Assembly: GCF_036885605.1 (NCBI RefSeq) | Contig: NZ_CP142523.1 | Span: 3,100,001-3,164,000, forward strand | Reading direction: 5' to 3' | Source of the DNA: Janthinobacterium sp. TB1-E2 | GTDB taxonomy: Bacteria > Pseudomonadota > Gammaproteobacteria > Burkholderiales > Burkholderiaceae_D | Length of the DNA stretch: 64,000 bases | Part shown: one piece after another, positions 44,650-57,635 of the stretch | Position numbering within the stretch: position 1 is the stretch's first letter | How the letters are laid out: the number at the start of each line of letters is the position of its first letter | Notes under the pieces: model-generated | The model's input: only the letters and a program-made list of their open reading frames with translations | Told to the model about the DNA's origin: nothing | Database searches by the model: none | Made by a program: the position numbers and the translations under genes

Positions 44650-47022
44650 ATGCCACCATTGTTGATGCGCCAGATTCCCCTGGCTGTAATGTTACTTTCC
44701 TGCGCCGCGCCCACCGTCCTGGCGCAAACGCCAGCGGCGCAAATGGCGCCAGCCACCGTGCGCTATGACGTGCCGGCCCAGCCCTTGAACGCCAGCCTGA
44801 TCGCGATTGCCAGCCGTGGCGGCGTGCGCATTTCCATCGATGCGGACCTGGCGCGCGGCGCCAGCGGCGCGGCCGTGCACGGCGATTTCACGGCGGAGCA
44901 GGCCTTGCGCCACGCCTTGCAGGGCACGCAGTTGGTCCTGCTCAAGACCGATAGCGGCGTCTATACCGTGCAAGCGGCGGCGCCACAGGCCGCCGCCCAT
45001 CCCGAGGCAACGATGCCGGAAGTGGTCATCACCACCAATTACCTGGGCCAGGTGACGGAAGACACGGGTTCCTATACGACGGGCGCCGTCAGCACGGCGA
45101 ACCGCCTGGTGCTGTCGCCGCGCGAGACGCCACACGCGGTCAGCGTCGTCACGCGCCAGCAGATGGACGATTTCGGCCTGGTGCAACTGAGCGAAGTGCT
45201 GAACCACACGCCGGGCGTGTACGTGCAGCACATCGACAGCGAACGCACGATTTACTATGCGCGCGGTTTTTCGCTCGACAATTTCAGCTACGACGGCTTG
45301 CCGTGGACGCGCGACGCTTCGTTGAACCTGGGCGAGTCCCTGGCCAATATGGACCTGTACGACCGGGTCGAGGTGCTGAAGGGCGCGAATGCGCTGATGA
45401 GCGGCGCCGGCACGCCGGGCGCCACGGTCAACCTGATCCGTAAGAAGCCCACGCGCGAACTGCGCGCGCTGGCCGACCTGTCGGCTGGATCGTGGAGCAA
45501 TTACCGCGGCATGGCGGATGTGGGCGGCCCCCTGAACGACAGCGGCAGCGTGCGTGCGCGCGCCGTGGCCTCGTACCAGGACAAGCACTCGTTCGTCGAC
45601 CGCTACCAGCGCCGCTCCGAACTGGCTTATGGCACGCTGGAGGCGGACCTGTCGCCGCGCACCTTGCTGACCGTGGGCGCCGACTACCAGCATACGGTGC
45701 CGCGCAATAGCGACTGGGGCGGCGCGCCCCTGTTCGACGCGGACGGCAACCGTTTCACCATGCCCCGCTCGTTCAACGGCGCGCCCACCTGGAGCACGCA
45801 GCAGACGCAAGCCAAATCCGTCTTCGCCTCGATCGAGCACACGTTCGACAATGGCTGGCTGGCCAATCTGCGCCTGATCCACCAGGCCAACGCCCTGTAC
45901 GCGCCCGTCGCCTACCTGGACGGTTTCCCGAGGGCGGACGGCAGCGGCACGTCCGTCACGGCGCGCCAGTACAACAGCGACGCCACCAGCAATGGCCTCG
46001 ACGTGTACGCCAAGGGGCCGTTCACCTTGCTGGGCCGCACGCATGAACTGGTGGTGGGCGCGAACGCCTACCGCAAGCAGTCGGACGACGTTTTCAGCCC
46101 GTATTCCTTCATCAAGGTCGATAATATCTATACTTACCGGGGCATGGTCGCTGAGCCGAAGTGGGAACTGGACACGGCCCGTGAAGTCATCCGCCAGAAG
46201 GCCGTGTATGCGACGGGCCGCTTTTCGCTGCCGCAGGGCGTGCACGTGATCATGGGCGGGCGCCTGTCGTCCTACGTCAACCCAACGGCCGAGATCGATG
46301 AAGCGTCGATCTTCACGCCGTATGCGGGCCTGACCTGGGACTTCGCGCCAAACCTGACGGCGTTTGCCAGCTACAGCGACATCTTCAGTCCGCAAAACAG
46401 CCGTGACGTCGACAACAAGACACTGGACCCCGTGCTGGGCAAGAATATCGAGGCGGGCGTGAAGGGCGTATTCCTCAACGGCCGCCTGAACGCCAGCGCG
46501 GCCGCGTTCGAGGTGCGCCAGGATAATTTCGCCGAGTCTGTCGACGCCGTGAACAAGGTGACGGGCATGGACGCCTACCGCGCCATCGACGGCGTGCGCT
46601 CGCGCGGCGTGGAGCTGGAAGTGTCGGGCCAGCTGATGCCGGGCTGGCAGCTGCAGGCCGGCTACACGCACAAGATCGCGCGCGACGCTGCCGGCAAGGT
46701 CAACACGCTGGCGCCCGAGGACCAGCTCAGCCTGTATAGCACCTGGCAGCCGATGCCGCGCCTGACGCTGGGCGGCGGCGCCCGCTGGCAATCGCACACC
46801 TGGCAGCAAACCCGGGCCGTGCGCGGCGGCACCACCACCGTGCACCAGGGCTCGTACGCCGTGTTCGACGCCATGGCGCGCTACCAGGTCTCCGATCGCA
46901 TGGCCCTGTCGTTGAACCTCAATAACCTGGGCGACCGCAGCTACTACGGCATCAGCACGGGCCGCAGGGTCAGTTACGGCGACCCGCGCAATGCGATGCT
47001 GAGCCTGAACTACCGCTATTGA
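44650..47022 (+). CDS. TonB-dependent siderophore receptor with STN signalling domain
   Basis: A 790-residue outer-membrane transducer of the FpvA/FoxA/FecA type. Signal peptide to about residue 25 (LAVMLLSCAAPTVLA); STN domain about 38-110 (VRYDVPAQPLNASLIAIASR, GGVRISIDADLA, FTAEQALRHALQGTQLVLL); TonB box MPEVVITT; plug domain (TPHAVSVVTRQQMDDFGLVQ, VEVLKGANALMSGAGTPGAT, VNLIRKKPT); then the 22-strand barrel ending LSLNYRY with a terminal aromatic residue. It binds a ferric siderophore, probably hydroxamate-like judging only by resemblance to FpvA/FoxA, and signals through FecR. It completes the Fur-regulated sigma/FecR/receptor operon. Confidence 0.93.
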   Translation: MPPLLMRQIPLAVMLLSCAAPTVLAQTPAAQMAPATVRYDVPAQPLNASLIAIASRGGVRISIDADLARGASGAAVHGDFTAEQALRHALQGTQLVLLKTDSGVYTVQAAAPQAAAHPEATMPEVVITTNYLGQVTEDTGSYTTGAVSTANRLVLSPRETPHAVSVVTRQQMDDFGLVQLSEVLNHTPGVYVQHIDSERTIYYARGFSLDNFSYDGLPWTRDASLNLGESLANMDLYDRVEVLKGANALMSGAGTPGATVNLIRKKPTRELRALADLSAGSWSNYRGMADVGGPLNDSGSVRARAVASYQDKHSFVDRYQRRSELAYGTLEADLSPRTLLTVGADYQHTVPRNSDWGGAPLFDADGNRFTMPRSFNGAPTWSTQQTQAKSVFASIEHTFDNGWLANLRLIHQANALYAPVAYLDGFPRADGSGTSVTARQYNSDATSNGLDVYAKGPFTLLGRTHELVVGANAYRKQSDDVFSPYSFIKVDNIYTYRGMVAEPKWELDTAREVIRQKAVYATGRFSLPQGVHVIMGGRLSSYVNPTAEIDEASIFTPYAGLTWDFAPNLTAFASYSDIFSPQNSRDVDNKTLDPVLGKNIEAGVKGVFLNGRLNASAAAFEVRQDNFAESVDAVNKVTGMDAYRAIDGVRSRGVELEVSGQLMPGWQLQAGYTHKIARDAAGKVNTLAPEDQLSLYSTWQPMPRLTLGGGARWQSHTWQQTRAVRGGTTTVHQGSYAVFDAMARYQVSDRMALSLNLNNLGDRSYYGISTGRRVSYGDPRNAMLSLNYRY

Positions 47023-47167
47023 GACGTGATGAGACGCGACGCGCAGGCAAACCGCACATTATAAAGTTGCCATATGGAAATATTTAATATATTATCTTTT
47101 ATGGCAATATTGGTTATGTTGAATTAACTAATGTTTCGATGAAACCTACTTTGAATCTGGATTTCTT

Positions 47168-47800
47168 GTGCGTAAAGATAGTGTGCGTGGTGTATTGAGT
47201 GTCTTGCTGGCTGCGGCCAGCGTGAGTGCCTGGGCGGCCCAGGCGGGTGACGAAGTCGTGGCGAAGCCGGCGGTGGAAACGCCGGTGGCGCAGCCTGTTG
47301 CCGCGGAAGCGGCCGCCGTGCCCGCGGTTGCGAAACTGAGCCTGGTATCCTCGGGCGAGCAGATGGTGGTGGACTACGGCACCAGTGGCAGCAAGGAGGA
47401 GTGCAAGGACTTCACGCCGGCGGGCAAGGTGTACGACGCCACGACCTTGCGCGAGAAATTGTTGCCGTTTATCTCGAAGATGGTCGAGCGTTCGCGGCGC
47501 ATGACGGGCGTGTTGCCGGAAGTGCAGAAGACGCTGACGGCGGGCGTACCGGTCTGGGTGCAGGCTTACGCCGATTGGCCGGCCGAACACGGCTTGCGCG
47601 CCGGTTCCTGCGGCCCGCTGACCTTGCAGCTGACGCCGGAAGCGGGCAAGACATATCAGGTGGAATTCCGCTTCCTTGGTGAAAACAAGTGCAAGCAGGT
47701 GCTGCTCGATGTGACGGATCCGGCGGCCAGGCAGGAAATCGAGGCGCCCGTCACCGCCGCCTGCGCGGCGCCGAAAAAATCGCTGTTCGGCCTGTTCTAA
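47168..47800 (+). CDS. Secreted protein of unknown function
   Basis: A 210-residue protein that I do not recognise. It has a clear signal peptide (VLSVLLAAASVSAWA, cleavage before AQAGDE), a Val/Ala/Pro-rich low-complexity linker to about residue 55, and a soluble domain with four cysteines (EECKD, GSCGP, NKCKQ, TAACAAP) that could form two disulfides. The segments AGKVYDATTLREKLLPFISK and LTLQLTPEAGKTYQVEFRFL suggest a small beta-rich periplasmic domain. The start is GTG 47168 with a weak ribosome site; the upstream 145 bp are strikingly AT-rich. It stands alone between the siderophore receptor and a CorA gene. Confidence 0.72.
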   Translation: MRKDSVRGVLSVLLAAASVSAWAAQAGDEVVAKPAVETPVAQPVAAEAAAVPAVAKLSLVSSGEQMVVDYGTSGSKEECKDFTPAGKVYDATTLREKLLPFISKMVERSRRMTGVLPEVQKTLTAGVPVWVQAYADWPAEHGLRAGSCGPLTLQLTPEAGKTYQVEFRFLGENKCKQVLLDVTDPAARQEIEAPVTAACAAPKKSLFGLF

Positions 47801-47889
47801 GCTTCGTTGCGGGCGACGGTGGCCAACTTAACAGAGTGACAGTGTCATTCCGCTATACTGACGGCCCGACATCGTAGCCCGAAAATCAC

Positions 47890-48876
47890 ATGGACCTGAG
47901 TACCCACGCCGCCGTCGTCAATTGCGAAGCGTATCGCGACGGCAAGAAGATCGCCCACTTCGACATCGACAAGGTGGGCGACTTTCTCGGCGACCCCGAT
48001 TGTTTCGTCTGGATCGGCATGGCCAGCCCCGACGCCACGGCCATGCAGGCGCTGCAATCGGCGTTCGGCTTGCACGAACTGGCCGTCGAGGATGCGCAGG
48101 GCGCGCACGAGCGGCCCAAGCTGGAAGAGTACGGCGACACCCTGTTCATGGTGATGCACACGGCCACCCTCGATGGCGAGGCCATCGTCTATGGCGAAAC
48201 CCACGTCTTTCTCGGCCCACGCTTCATCATCACGGTGCGCCATGGCCCCTCGGCCGGCTATGCGAAGCTGCGCGAGCGCAAGGAAAGCGTGCCCGAGAAA
48301 CTGGCCAGCGGCCCCGGCTACGTGCTGTATTCGATCATCGATTTCATCGTCGACCAGTACCAGCCCTGCATCGACCATTTGCAGGCCCGCTTCCAGCACT
48401 ATGAACTGCAGCTGTTCAAGCCCAGCCTCTCCGAAGACAAGCTGCAGGATTTCTACCAGCTCAAGACGGAGCTGCTCAAGCTCGATGCGGCCGTCAATCC
48501 CCTGCACGATATCTGCACCCAGCTCATCCGTTTCCATGGCGACATCGTGCCCAAGGAAAATCGCATCTATTACCGCGACATTCTCGACCACGTCAAACGG
48601 GTCACGCATACGGCGGGGCAGATGCGCGAGCTGGTCAATTCGGCCATGCAGGTGGCGCTGGGGCAAATCTCGATCCGCCAGAACGAGGTCGTCAAGCGCC
48701 TGGCCGCCTGGGCCGCCATCCTGGCCGTACCCACCATGGTCTTCAGCCTGTACGGCATGAACTTCGAATTCATGCCTGAGCTGAAGTGGCGCGGCAGCTA
48801 TCCGGCCGTGATCGCCATCATCATCGCCGGCTGCTTCTGGTTGCACCGGCGGCTGAAGCGCGAAGGGTGGCTGTAG
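47890..48876 (+). CDS. corA: CorA-family divalent-cation transporter
   Basis: A 328-residue CorA-like channel. The N-terminal cytoplasmic alpha/beta domain (CFVWIGMASPDATAMQALQS, FGLHELAVEDAQGAHERPKL, EEYGDTLFMVMHTA) and the long helical stalk are typical. The first membrane helix ends with the ion-selectivity signature YGMN (FSLYGMNFEFMPE), followed by the second helix (YPAVIAIIIAGCFWL) and a basic tail. It probably carries Mg2+ (also Co2+ or Ni2+) across the inner membrane as a pentamer. ZntB-like relatives share the motif, so zinc transport cannot be excluded. It converges with the next gene, with 10 bp between stops. Confidence 0.9.
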   Translation: MDLSTHAAVVNCEAYRDGKKIAHFDIDKVGDFLGDPDCFVWIGMASPDATAMQALQSAFGLHELAVEDAQGAHERPKLEEYGDTLFMVMHTATLDGEAIVYGETHVFLGPRFIITVRHGPSAGYAKLRERKESVPEKLASGPGYVLYSIIDFIVDQYQPCIDHLQARFQHYELQLFKPSLSEDKLQDFYQLKTELLKLDAAVNPLHDICTQLIRFHGDIVPKENRIYYRDILDHVKRVTHTAGQMRELVNSAMQVALGQISIRQNEVVKRLAAWAAILAVPTMVFSLYGMNFEFMPELKWRGSYPAVIAIIIAGCFWLHRRLKREGWL

Positions 48877-48886
48877 CGGAGCACGC

Positions 48887-49585
48887 TTACCCGCCGACCA
48901 CCGCGCCTGCCGCTTCGAGTATCAGCGCCGCCACTTCCACGGGGCGCGAAGCCAGCGACGCGTGGCTGGCGTTGAGCGTGATGACCTTCCTGGCACCCAG
49001 GCGCGCCGCCATGCGCTCCTGGTTGACGGGGGAAATCATGCAGTCGGCGCTGGAAATCTGGTACCAGCTGGGTTTGTGCTTCCAGGCCGGGGCGCTGACG
49101 GTGTCGCCGAAGGTGCTGGCCAGCGGCGCTTTCTGCACCACCCCCAGCACGGCGCCTTCTTCCGCGTCGAGGTCCTGGCAAAAGCTGTCATGGTACTGCT
49201 CGGGCTTGACCCACAGATAGCCGTCGCTGTCGCCCTCGAGGCTGGCCGCGCCGATGGGCGGGTGTTCCTGCGTGATGCTGCCCGGGCTTTCGCCCGCGTC
49301 GGGCGCGAAGGCGGCGATGTAGACGAGGCCCGCGACATTCGGCGCATTGCCGGCCACGCTGATGACGGCGCCGCCGTAGGAGTGTCCCACCAGCAATACC
49401 GGGCCATCGACCTGCGCCACCATCTTGCGCGTGCGCTCGGCATCGTCGGCCAGCGACGTCAACGGCAGTTCGACGGCGCGGATGGCCGTGTGGCCTTGGC
49501 GCCGCAATTCGGCAATGACGCGGCTCCAGTGGGCGGCGCCGCCCCAGAAACCGTGGACGAGGACGATGGTGGCTTGCTTGCTCAT
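48887..49585 (-). CDS. Alpha/beta hydrolase, salicylate-esterase-like
   Basis: A 232-residue alpha/beta-fold hydrolase. ATIVLVHGFWGGAAHW gives the oxyanion-hole HG motif, LLVGHSYGGAV holds the nucleophile S69, and NASHASLASRPVEVA holds the catalytic His. The general pattern (GFWGGAAHWSRVIAELRRQG, KPSWYQISSADCMISP) resembles plant methylesterase/hydroxynitrile-lyase-like bacterial hydrolases. No signal peptide. AAGGAG upstream sets ATG 49585; the frame continues to a GTG at 49627 that lacks a ribosome site. It is a single-gene unit convergent with corA; the substrate is unknown. Confidence 0.86.
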   Translation of the reverse strand: MSKQATIVLVHGFWGGAAHWSRVIAELRRQGHTAIRAVELPLTSLADDAERTRKMVAQVDGPVLLVGHSYGGAVISVAGNAPNVAGLVYIAAFAPDAGESPGSITQEHPPIGAASLEGDSDGYLWVKPEQYHDSFCQDLDAEEGAVLGVVQKAPLASTFGDTVSAPAWKHKPSWYQISSADCMISPVNQERMAARLGARKVITLNASHASLASRPVEVAALILEAAGAVVGG

Positions 49586-49816
49586 GCGAATACTCCTTGT
49601 GGCGGTGGCGCCGACGGGGGGCGACACAGGCCGCGCGGCCCGTCAGCAGGCAGCCACGCAGTGTCCAGCCTGGCTATTGTAGGCCGTTCCCCGGCTGCAC
49701 GCATCGCTTATCGAATGAGCAATCCCGGTTAAAATATTGTCTGGAGCATCGAGTGTCGCATCGGCCCTTGCTGGCTTGCCCAGATTCCGCTCCGATTGAT
49801 ATCCATAACAAACTAC

Positions 49817-50200
49817 ATGACAATGAAATTAGTATTCACCGCTACGCTGGGCCTTTTATCTTTGCTTCACACATCGTCCTCCTTCGCGGAGAACGTCAAT
49901 GGAAAAAATCTCTACATGCAGCGATGCGCCGTGTGCCACGGAGCGGAGATCAAGGGGACAGGGCCGCTGGCAAATAAAAGCAACCCCCGTACCCCCGATC
50001 TGACCACCGCCGCTTTCAAGAAACGGCTCAATGATTATCCGGGCGTGATCGTCTCGTCGGTCATCCTTCGTCCGAATGGCGACCTGATTCCGAAAACCTT
50101 GAAAGAGAATGGCGTCAAGATTGCGCCGCACGCCTGGAGCGTGAAGGATTTCCGCGATCTGAATCAATACATGAGCGGCGTGATTTTACAAAAACGATGA
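49817..50200 (+). CDS. Small periplasmic cytochrome c
   Basis: A 127-residue protein: signal peptide (MKLVFTATLGLLSLLHTSSS, cleavage near FA/ENV) and one haem-binding motif, MQRCAVCHGAEIKGTG. The C-terminal half has IAPHAWSVKDFRDLNQYMSG; a methionine in YMSG or a position nearby could be the sixth haem ligand. A class I-type electron carrier or the detached cytochrome domain of an oxidase or dehydrogenase is plausible. ATG 49817 or 49823 may be the start; ribosome sites are weak. It is preceded by 231 bp of non-coding DNA and converges on the universal stress gene, so it is transcribed alone. Confidence 0.82.
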   Translation: MTMKLVFTATLGLLSLLHTSSSFAENVNGKNLYMQRCAVCHGAEIKGTGPLANKSNPRTPDLTTAAFKKRLNDYPGVIVSSVILRPNGDLIPKTLKENGVKIAPHAWSVKDFRDLNQYMSGVILQKR

Positions 50201-50236
50201 CGCCGCACGGCATGCCGACATGACCGAACGGCCGCG

Positions 50237-51082
50237 CTAGTGCGACACCAGCACCGGTAACGTCATCTCCTGCAGCACCGTGCGCGTGACGCCGCCCAGC
50301 AGCGCTTCGCGCAGGCGCATGTGGCCGTAGCAGCCCATCACGAGCAGGTCGCAGTGCCGCTGGGCCGCCATGGCCAGCAGGGCCGTGCCCACGTCCTGGC
50401 CCGGCGGCGTATCGTGCTGCAGCACCTCGACGTTGACGCCGTGGCGCGCCAGATACAGTGCCAGGTCGGCGCCCGGCTGCTCGCCATGCGCGGCCGGCTG
50501 GGCGTGCGAATTGACGACGGCCAGCGTGACTTGCCGCGCCCCTTGCAGCAGCGGCAGCGCATCGGTGATGGCGCGCAGCGCTTCGGCGCTGCCGTTCCAG
50601 GCCAGTAGCGGATGCTGCGCGATGCCCGCTGGCGCAGCGGACGGCGTGTGCGGTACCATCAGCACGGGCCGGCCGCAGTGGAGCATCAGGTATTCGGGCG
50701 TGCCGGCGATGACGCGCGACGGCGTATCCTGCGCATCCGTCTGGCCCAGGATCAGCAAGTCGCAATAGCGGGCCTGCAGCAGCAGCGCGCCTTGCGCGTC
50801 GTCGTCGACGAAGCGCGTTTCGTAGGTTCCCAGGCCTTCTTCGCGGGCGATGCGCTCGAAGTCGTGCAAGGCCTCGCTGGCCTGGGTGCGCAGCGCCTGC
50901 ATCTGCGCCGGCGCAAACTGCAGCGCGTTGACGCCGCCGCCATACGCGTAGCGCGAGATGCCGCTCATGGCCGAGCCGATCAGGTGCGCGCCGTCGGCAA
51001 CGGCAAGGCGCACGGCCAGGCGGATGCGCTGGGCGCAGTGGCGGGAATTGTCGACGTGGACCAGCAGGGTGGTGTAGGGCAT
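50237..51082 (-). CDS. Universal stress protein, tandem Usp domains
   Basis: A 281-residue protein made of two UspA-like domains. The first begins YTTLLVHVDNSRHCAQRIRL and the second HPLLAWNGSAEALRAITDAL; the ATP-binding loop is visible in the second (VMGCYGHMRLREALLGGVTR, followed by TVLQEMTLPVLVSH). GAGG before ATG 51082 supports the start. It lies 34 bp downstream of the PHA synthase gene on the same strand and is probably co-transcribed. Usp proteins of this type often accompany polyhydroxyalkanoate and microaerobic genes; the exact role is unknown. Confidence 0.9.
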   Translation of the reverse strand: MPYTTLLVHVDNSRHCAQRIRLAVRLAVADGAHLIGSAMSGISRYAYGGGVNALQFAPAQMQALRTQASEALHDFERIAREEGLGTYETRFVDDDAQGALLLQARYCDLLILGQTDAQDTPSRVIAGTPEYLMLHCGRPVLMVPHTPSAAPAGIAQHPLLAWNGSAEALRAITDALPLLQGARQVTLAVVNSHAQPAAHGEQPGADLALYLARHGVNVEVLQHDTPPGQDVGTALLAMAAQRHCDLLVMGCYGHMRLREALLGGVTRTVLQEMTLPVLVSH

Positions 51083-51116
51083 GGCGTTTTCCTCGGTTGT
51101 CGCTCGGTTGTCAGTA

Positions 51117-52922
51117 TCAGGTTTGCAGCACGTAGCGGCCCGGCGCGTCGCCCAGGTCGGGCCCCATGGCCGGCGGCGCCACTTGCGCGTCGGAGCGCTG
51201 CGCCAGCCACGCCTGCCAGGCGGGCCACCACGAACCGTCGTGGTGCGGCACGTCGCGCTGCCAGCTGTCCGCGTCGATGTAGGGCGCGTCGTGGCGGTGC
51301 GTGGCCAGCTGGTAGCTGCGGCGCGGCTGGCCCGGCGGCGAGACGACGCCCGCATTGTGGCCGCCCGAGGTGAGCAAAAAGGTGACGTCCGTGTCGGTCA
51401 GCAGCTGCAGCTTGTACACGGAGCGCCACGGCGCCACGTGGTCCGTCAGGGTGCCGACGGCAAAGATGGGCGCATCGATGTCGGGCAGGGCGATGTGGCG
51501 GCCCGCCGTGCGGTAGCGGCCTTCGGCCAGGTCGTTGTGCAGGAACAGACGGCGCAGGTATTCCGAGTGCATGCGGCAGGGCATGCGCGTGGCATCCGCG
51601 TTCCAGGCCATCAGGTCGCTGTCCTGCTCGTCTTGTCCCAGCAGATAATGGCGCAGCTGGCGCGACCAGATCAGGTCGTTCGAGCGCAACAGCTGGAAAG
51701 CGCCCGCCATCTGCTTCGTATCGAGGTAGCCCTGCTTCCACATGGCCGCTTCCAGGAAGCTGACCTGGCTCTCGTCGATGAACAGCGACAGTTCGCCCGG
51801 CTCCTTGAAATCCACCTGCGAGGCCAGCATGGTGAGGCTGGCCAGGCGCGCATCGCCGTCGCGCGCCATCGTGGCGGCGGCGATCGCCAGCAGGGTGCCG
51901 CCCAGACAGTAGCCGGCCGCGTGCACGTGCGGCGCGCCCGTGATGCGGACAACGGCGTCGAGCGCGTCCATCACGCCCAGCTGGCGGTAGTCTTCCAGCG
52001 ACAGCTCGCGGTCTTCTTCCGTGGGGTTTTTCCAGGAAATCATGAACACCGTGTGGCCCTGGCCCACCAGATAGCGCACCAGCGAATTGTGCGGCGACAG
52101 GTCGAGAATATAGAACTTCATGATCCACGCGGGCACGAACAGCAGGGGCGTCGCATGCACCGTGGCGGTCGTGGGCGCGTACTGTATCAATTCGATCAAG
52201 TCGTTGCGGTAGACCACCTTGCCCGGCGTGACGGCCACGTTCCCGCCCACCTTGTAGCGGCGCGTGTCGGACGCATACGGTCCCATGGCGGCGCGCTGCC
52301 AGTCTTCGGCCAGGTGCTGCGCGCCGCGCGCCAGGCTGGCGCCGCCGCTCTCGAGGGCCGCTTGCTGGACCACGGGATTGGTCAGCATGAAGTTCGACGG
52401 CGCCAGCATGTCGAGCCACTGGCGCACGGTAAACGTGACGACATCCTCGTGGTGCGGCGTGACGCCGCGCACGCCCGTGGTGGCGCGGTGCCACCATTGC
52501 TGCTGCAGCAGGAAACCCTGGTAGACGAGGTTGTACGGCCAGCGCCGCCAGGCCGGATCGTCGAAGCGCCGGTCCTGCGGCAGCGGCGCGATGCATGGCG
52601 GCTCGAAGGCGCCGCCGGCCATGGCCGATTGCAAGGCATATTGCTGCCAGCGGCCGATCTTCTTCCACGCTTCCTGCAGCAGGGTTTGCTGCTTCGACGG
52701 CGCCAGCGCCAGGTGGCTGAGCCAGTCGGCATAGGCGTTGCCCAGCGCGGCCGGCGAAATGCCGCCCGTGAACTTGCCCAGCCAGGCGTTCAGCAGCAAG
52801 TCCAGGGTGGCGCCTTCCGGCGCGCTTTCCGGATAGTCCGGCGCCGGCACGCCTTGCCAGGCGCTGCCCAGGCGCTCATGTTCAACGTCGTGCGCCGCTT
52901 CGCTCGGCTGCGTCTTGCTCAT
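51117..52922 (-). CDS. phaC: Polyhydroxyalkanoate synthase (class I)
   Basis: A 601-residue PHA polymerase that joins hydroxyacyl-CoA units, mainly 3-hydroxybutyryl-CoA, into storage polyester. The N-terminal domain includes NFMLTNPVVQQAALESGGAS. The catalytic alpha/beta-hydrolase domain has the lipase-like box AAGYCLGGTLLA with C339 as nucleophile, VGTLTDHVAPWRS (Asp) and TSGGHNAGVVSPPG (His). FVPAWIMKFYILDLSPHNSL and VFMISWKNP are family signatures. AGGAG seven bases before ATG 52922 supports the start. No phaA, phaB or phasin gene is adjacent; a Usp gene follows. It may be a second synthase beside the main pha operon. Confidence 0.93.
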   Translation of the reverse strand: MSKTQPSEAAHDVEHERLGSAWQGVPAPDYPESAPEGATLDLLLNAWLGKFTGGISPAALGNAYADWLSHLALAPSKQQTLLQEAWKKIGRWQQYALQSAMAGGAFEPPCIAPLPQDRRFDDPAWRRWPYNLVYQGFLLQQQWWHRATTGVRGVTPHHEDVVTFTVRQWLDMLAPSNFMLTNPVVQQAALESGGASLARGAQHLAEDWQRAAMGPYASDTRRYKVGGNVAVTPGKVVYRNDLIELIQYAPTTATVHATPLLFVPAWIMKFYILDLSPHNSLVRYLVGQGHTVFMISWKNPTEEDRELSLEDYRQLGVMDALDAVVRITGAPHVHAAGYCLGGTLLAIAAATMARDGDARLASLTMLASQVDFKEPGELSLFIDESQVSFLEAAMWKQGYLDTKQMAGAFQLLRSNDLIWSRQLRHYLLGQDEQDSDLMAWNADATRMPCRMHSEYLRRLFLHNDLAEGRYRTAGRHIALPDIDAPIFAVGTLTDHVAPWRSVYKLQLLTDTDVTFLLTSGGHNAGVVSPPGQPRRSYQLATHRHDAPYIDADSWQRDVPHHDGSWWPAWQAWLAQRSDAQVAPPAMGPDLGDAPGRYVLQT

Positions 52923-52984
52923 CCAGGGCTCCTGTCATTTTTTTACAGGATAGCAAGAGCTTGTTTAAAAAATTATGATCTACA

Positions 52985-56478
<3,494 letters not shown>

Positions 56479-56482
<4 letters not shown>

Positions 56483-57621
56483 GCTTCGCTCAATACAGTC
56501 ACGGTCATCGTCTGGTTATGCAGCTGGCATGCGCCATGCGGCTGGGCGATGCCGATTTCGCCGTTCGAGTAAAAACCTGCGATGCAGGGCGCGCCGCCCA
56601 GCAGGTCGGCCACCGCTTCGACCTCTTCCTCGGCCCGGTCGCCCATCACCAGCTTGCGCCCTACGCAGCTGACCAGCAGGGCCAGCTGGTCGCCCTGCGC
56701 ATCGGCGTGGGGGGCGACGCCGCGCGCGGCCGTCTCGGCCCCGTCGATCAGCCGGTTGGTACTGGAATGCATCAGTCTCAGGTAACCGTCGGCGAGGATG
56801 TCGCCGGCCAGGGTCAGCGAACCTTGCTCTTCATCGACGGCGAGGATGGTGCGAAACACATTGCTTTTTTCATGCGCGGCCGTGAGCATTTCAAACGGGA
56901 ACAGCAGGCCTGAAGCGGGCAGGTCGCGCGCATGGTCGCCCAGGTACAGCTTGTAGATGTCGAGCGCCCGCGCGCCATCGAGGCCATACAGCACGTTGTC
57001 GACGCAGCGCGTCACCTTGCGCGCGGGGCCGAACGCTTCCCAGCCCGCATGGCTGCCGTAGCCGAGGCGGATGCGTTCGCCGTACAGGCCGACGGCGACG
57101 ATGGTATTGTCGGCCGCGCCGCGCGGGCCCAGGGTCCACGTCTGGAGGAAGGCGCCGCCGTCCGCCGCCAGTCCGCCCGACACCGTCACGCCAGGCGGCA
57201 GGTTCGCCTGCAGGCCGGCGATCAGGGCGCTGCCGTTGATGGCCACGCCCGTGCCCAGCATGAAGACGGCCGTCAGGCCATCGTGCGGCAGGGCCTGCGC
57301 CAGGCGCTCGCCCGCGTCGTGCGAATCGGCCATGTCGCAGATGATGGCATCGGCAATCGCCACCGTGGTGTGGGCGAAGCGGATGGCCGTGATGACGCAG
57401 CTGTCGTCGTGGACGCGCTTGCCGGCGATCTCGCCCGCCGTGGAGCAGCCGGCGATGACGGCGCCGGGCAGCTGCCGGCGCAGCGCCGCGCTCAATCCTG
57501 GCGTGGCAAAGTAGGGGCAGGCGCCGAAGACCAGCACCAGGTCGGGGGCCATGGCGGCCAGCGGCGCCAGGGCCGCATCGAAGTCGGCATGGCTGTTCAG
57601 GATCAGTTGTTGCACGCGCAT
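56479..57621 (-). CDS. FIST-domain sensor protein (NosP-like)
   Basis: A 380-residue cytoplasmic protein with FIST_N (PDLVLVFGACPYFATPGLSA, AVIAGCSTAGEIAGKRVHDD, VTVSGGLAADGGAFL) and FIST_C (LDIYKLYLGDHARDLPASGL, LFPFEMLTA, LLGGAPCIAGFYSNGEIGIA). Its length matches NosP proteins, in which FIST binds haem and senses nitric oxide; the haem ligand could not be assigned here. AGGAG before ATG 57621 supports the start. It lies 14 bp after the HD-GYP gene and overlaps the PAS-kinase start by 4 bp, so it most likely modulates that kinase. A small-molecule sensor of another kind (FIST was first proposed to bind amino acids) remains possible. Confidence 0.87.
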
Positions 57622-57635
57622 GGCAGGCTCCTCGC

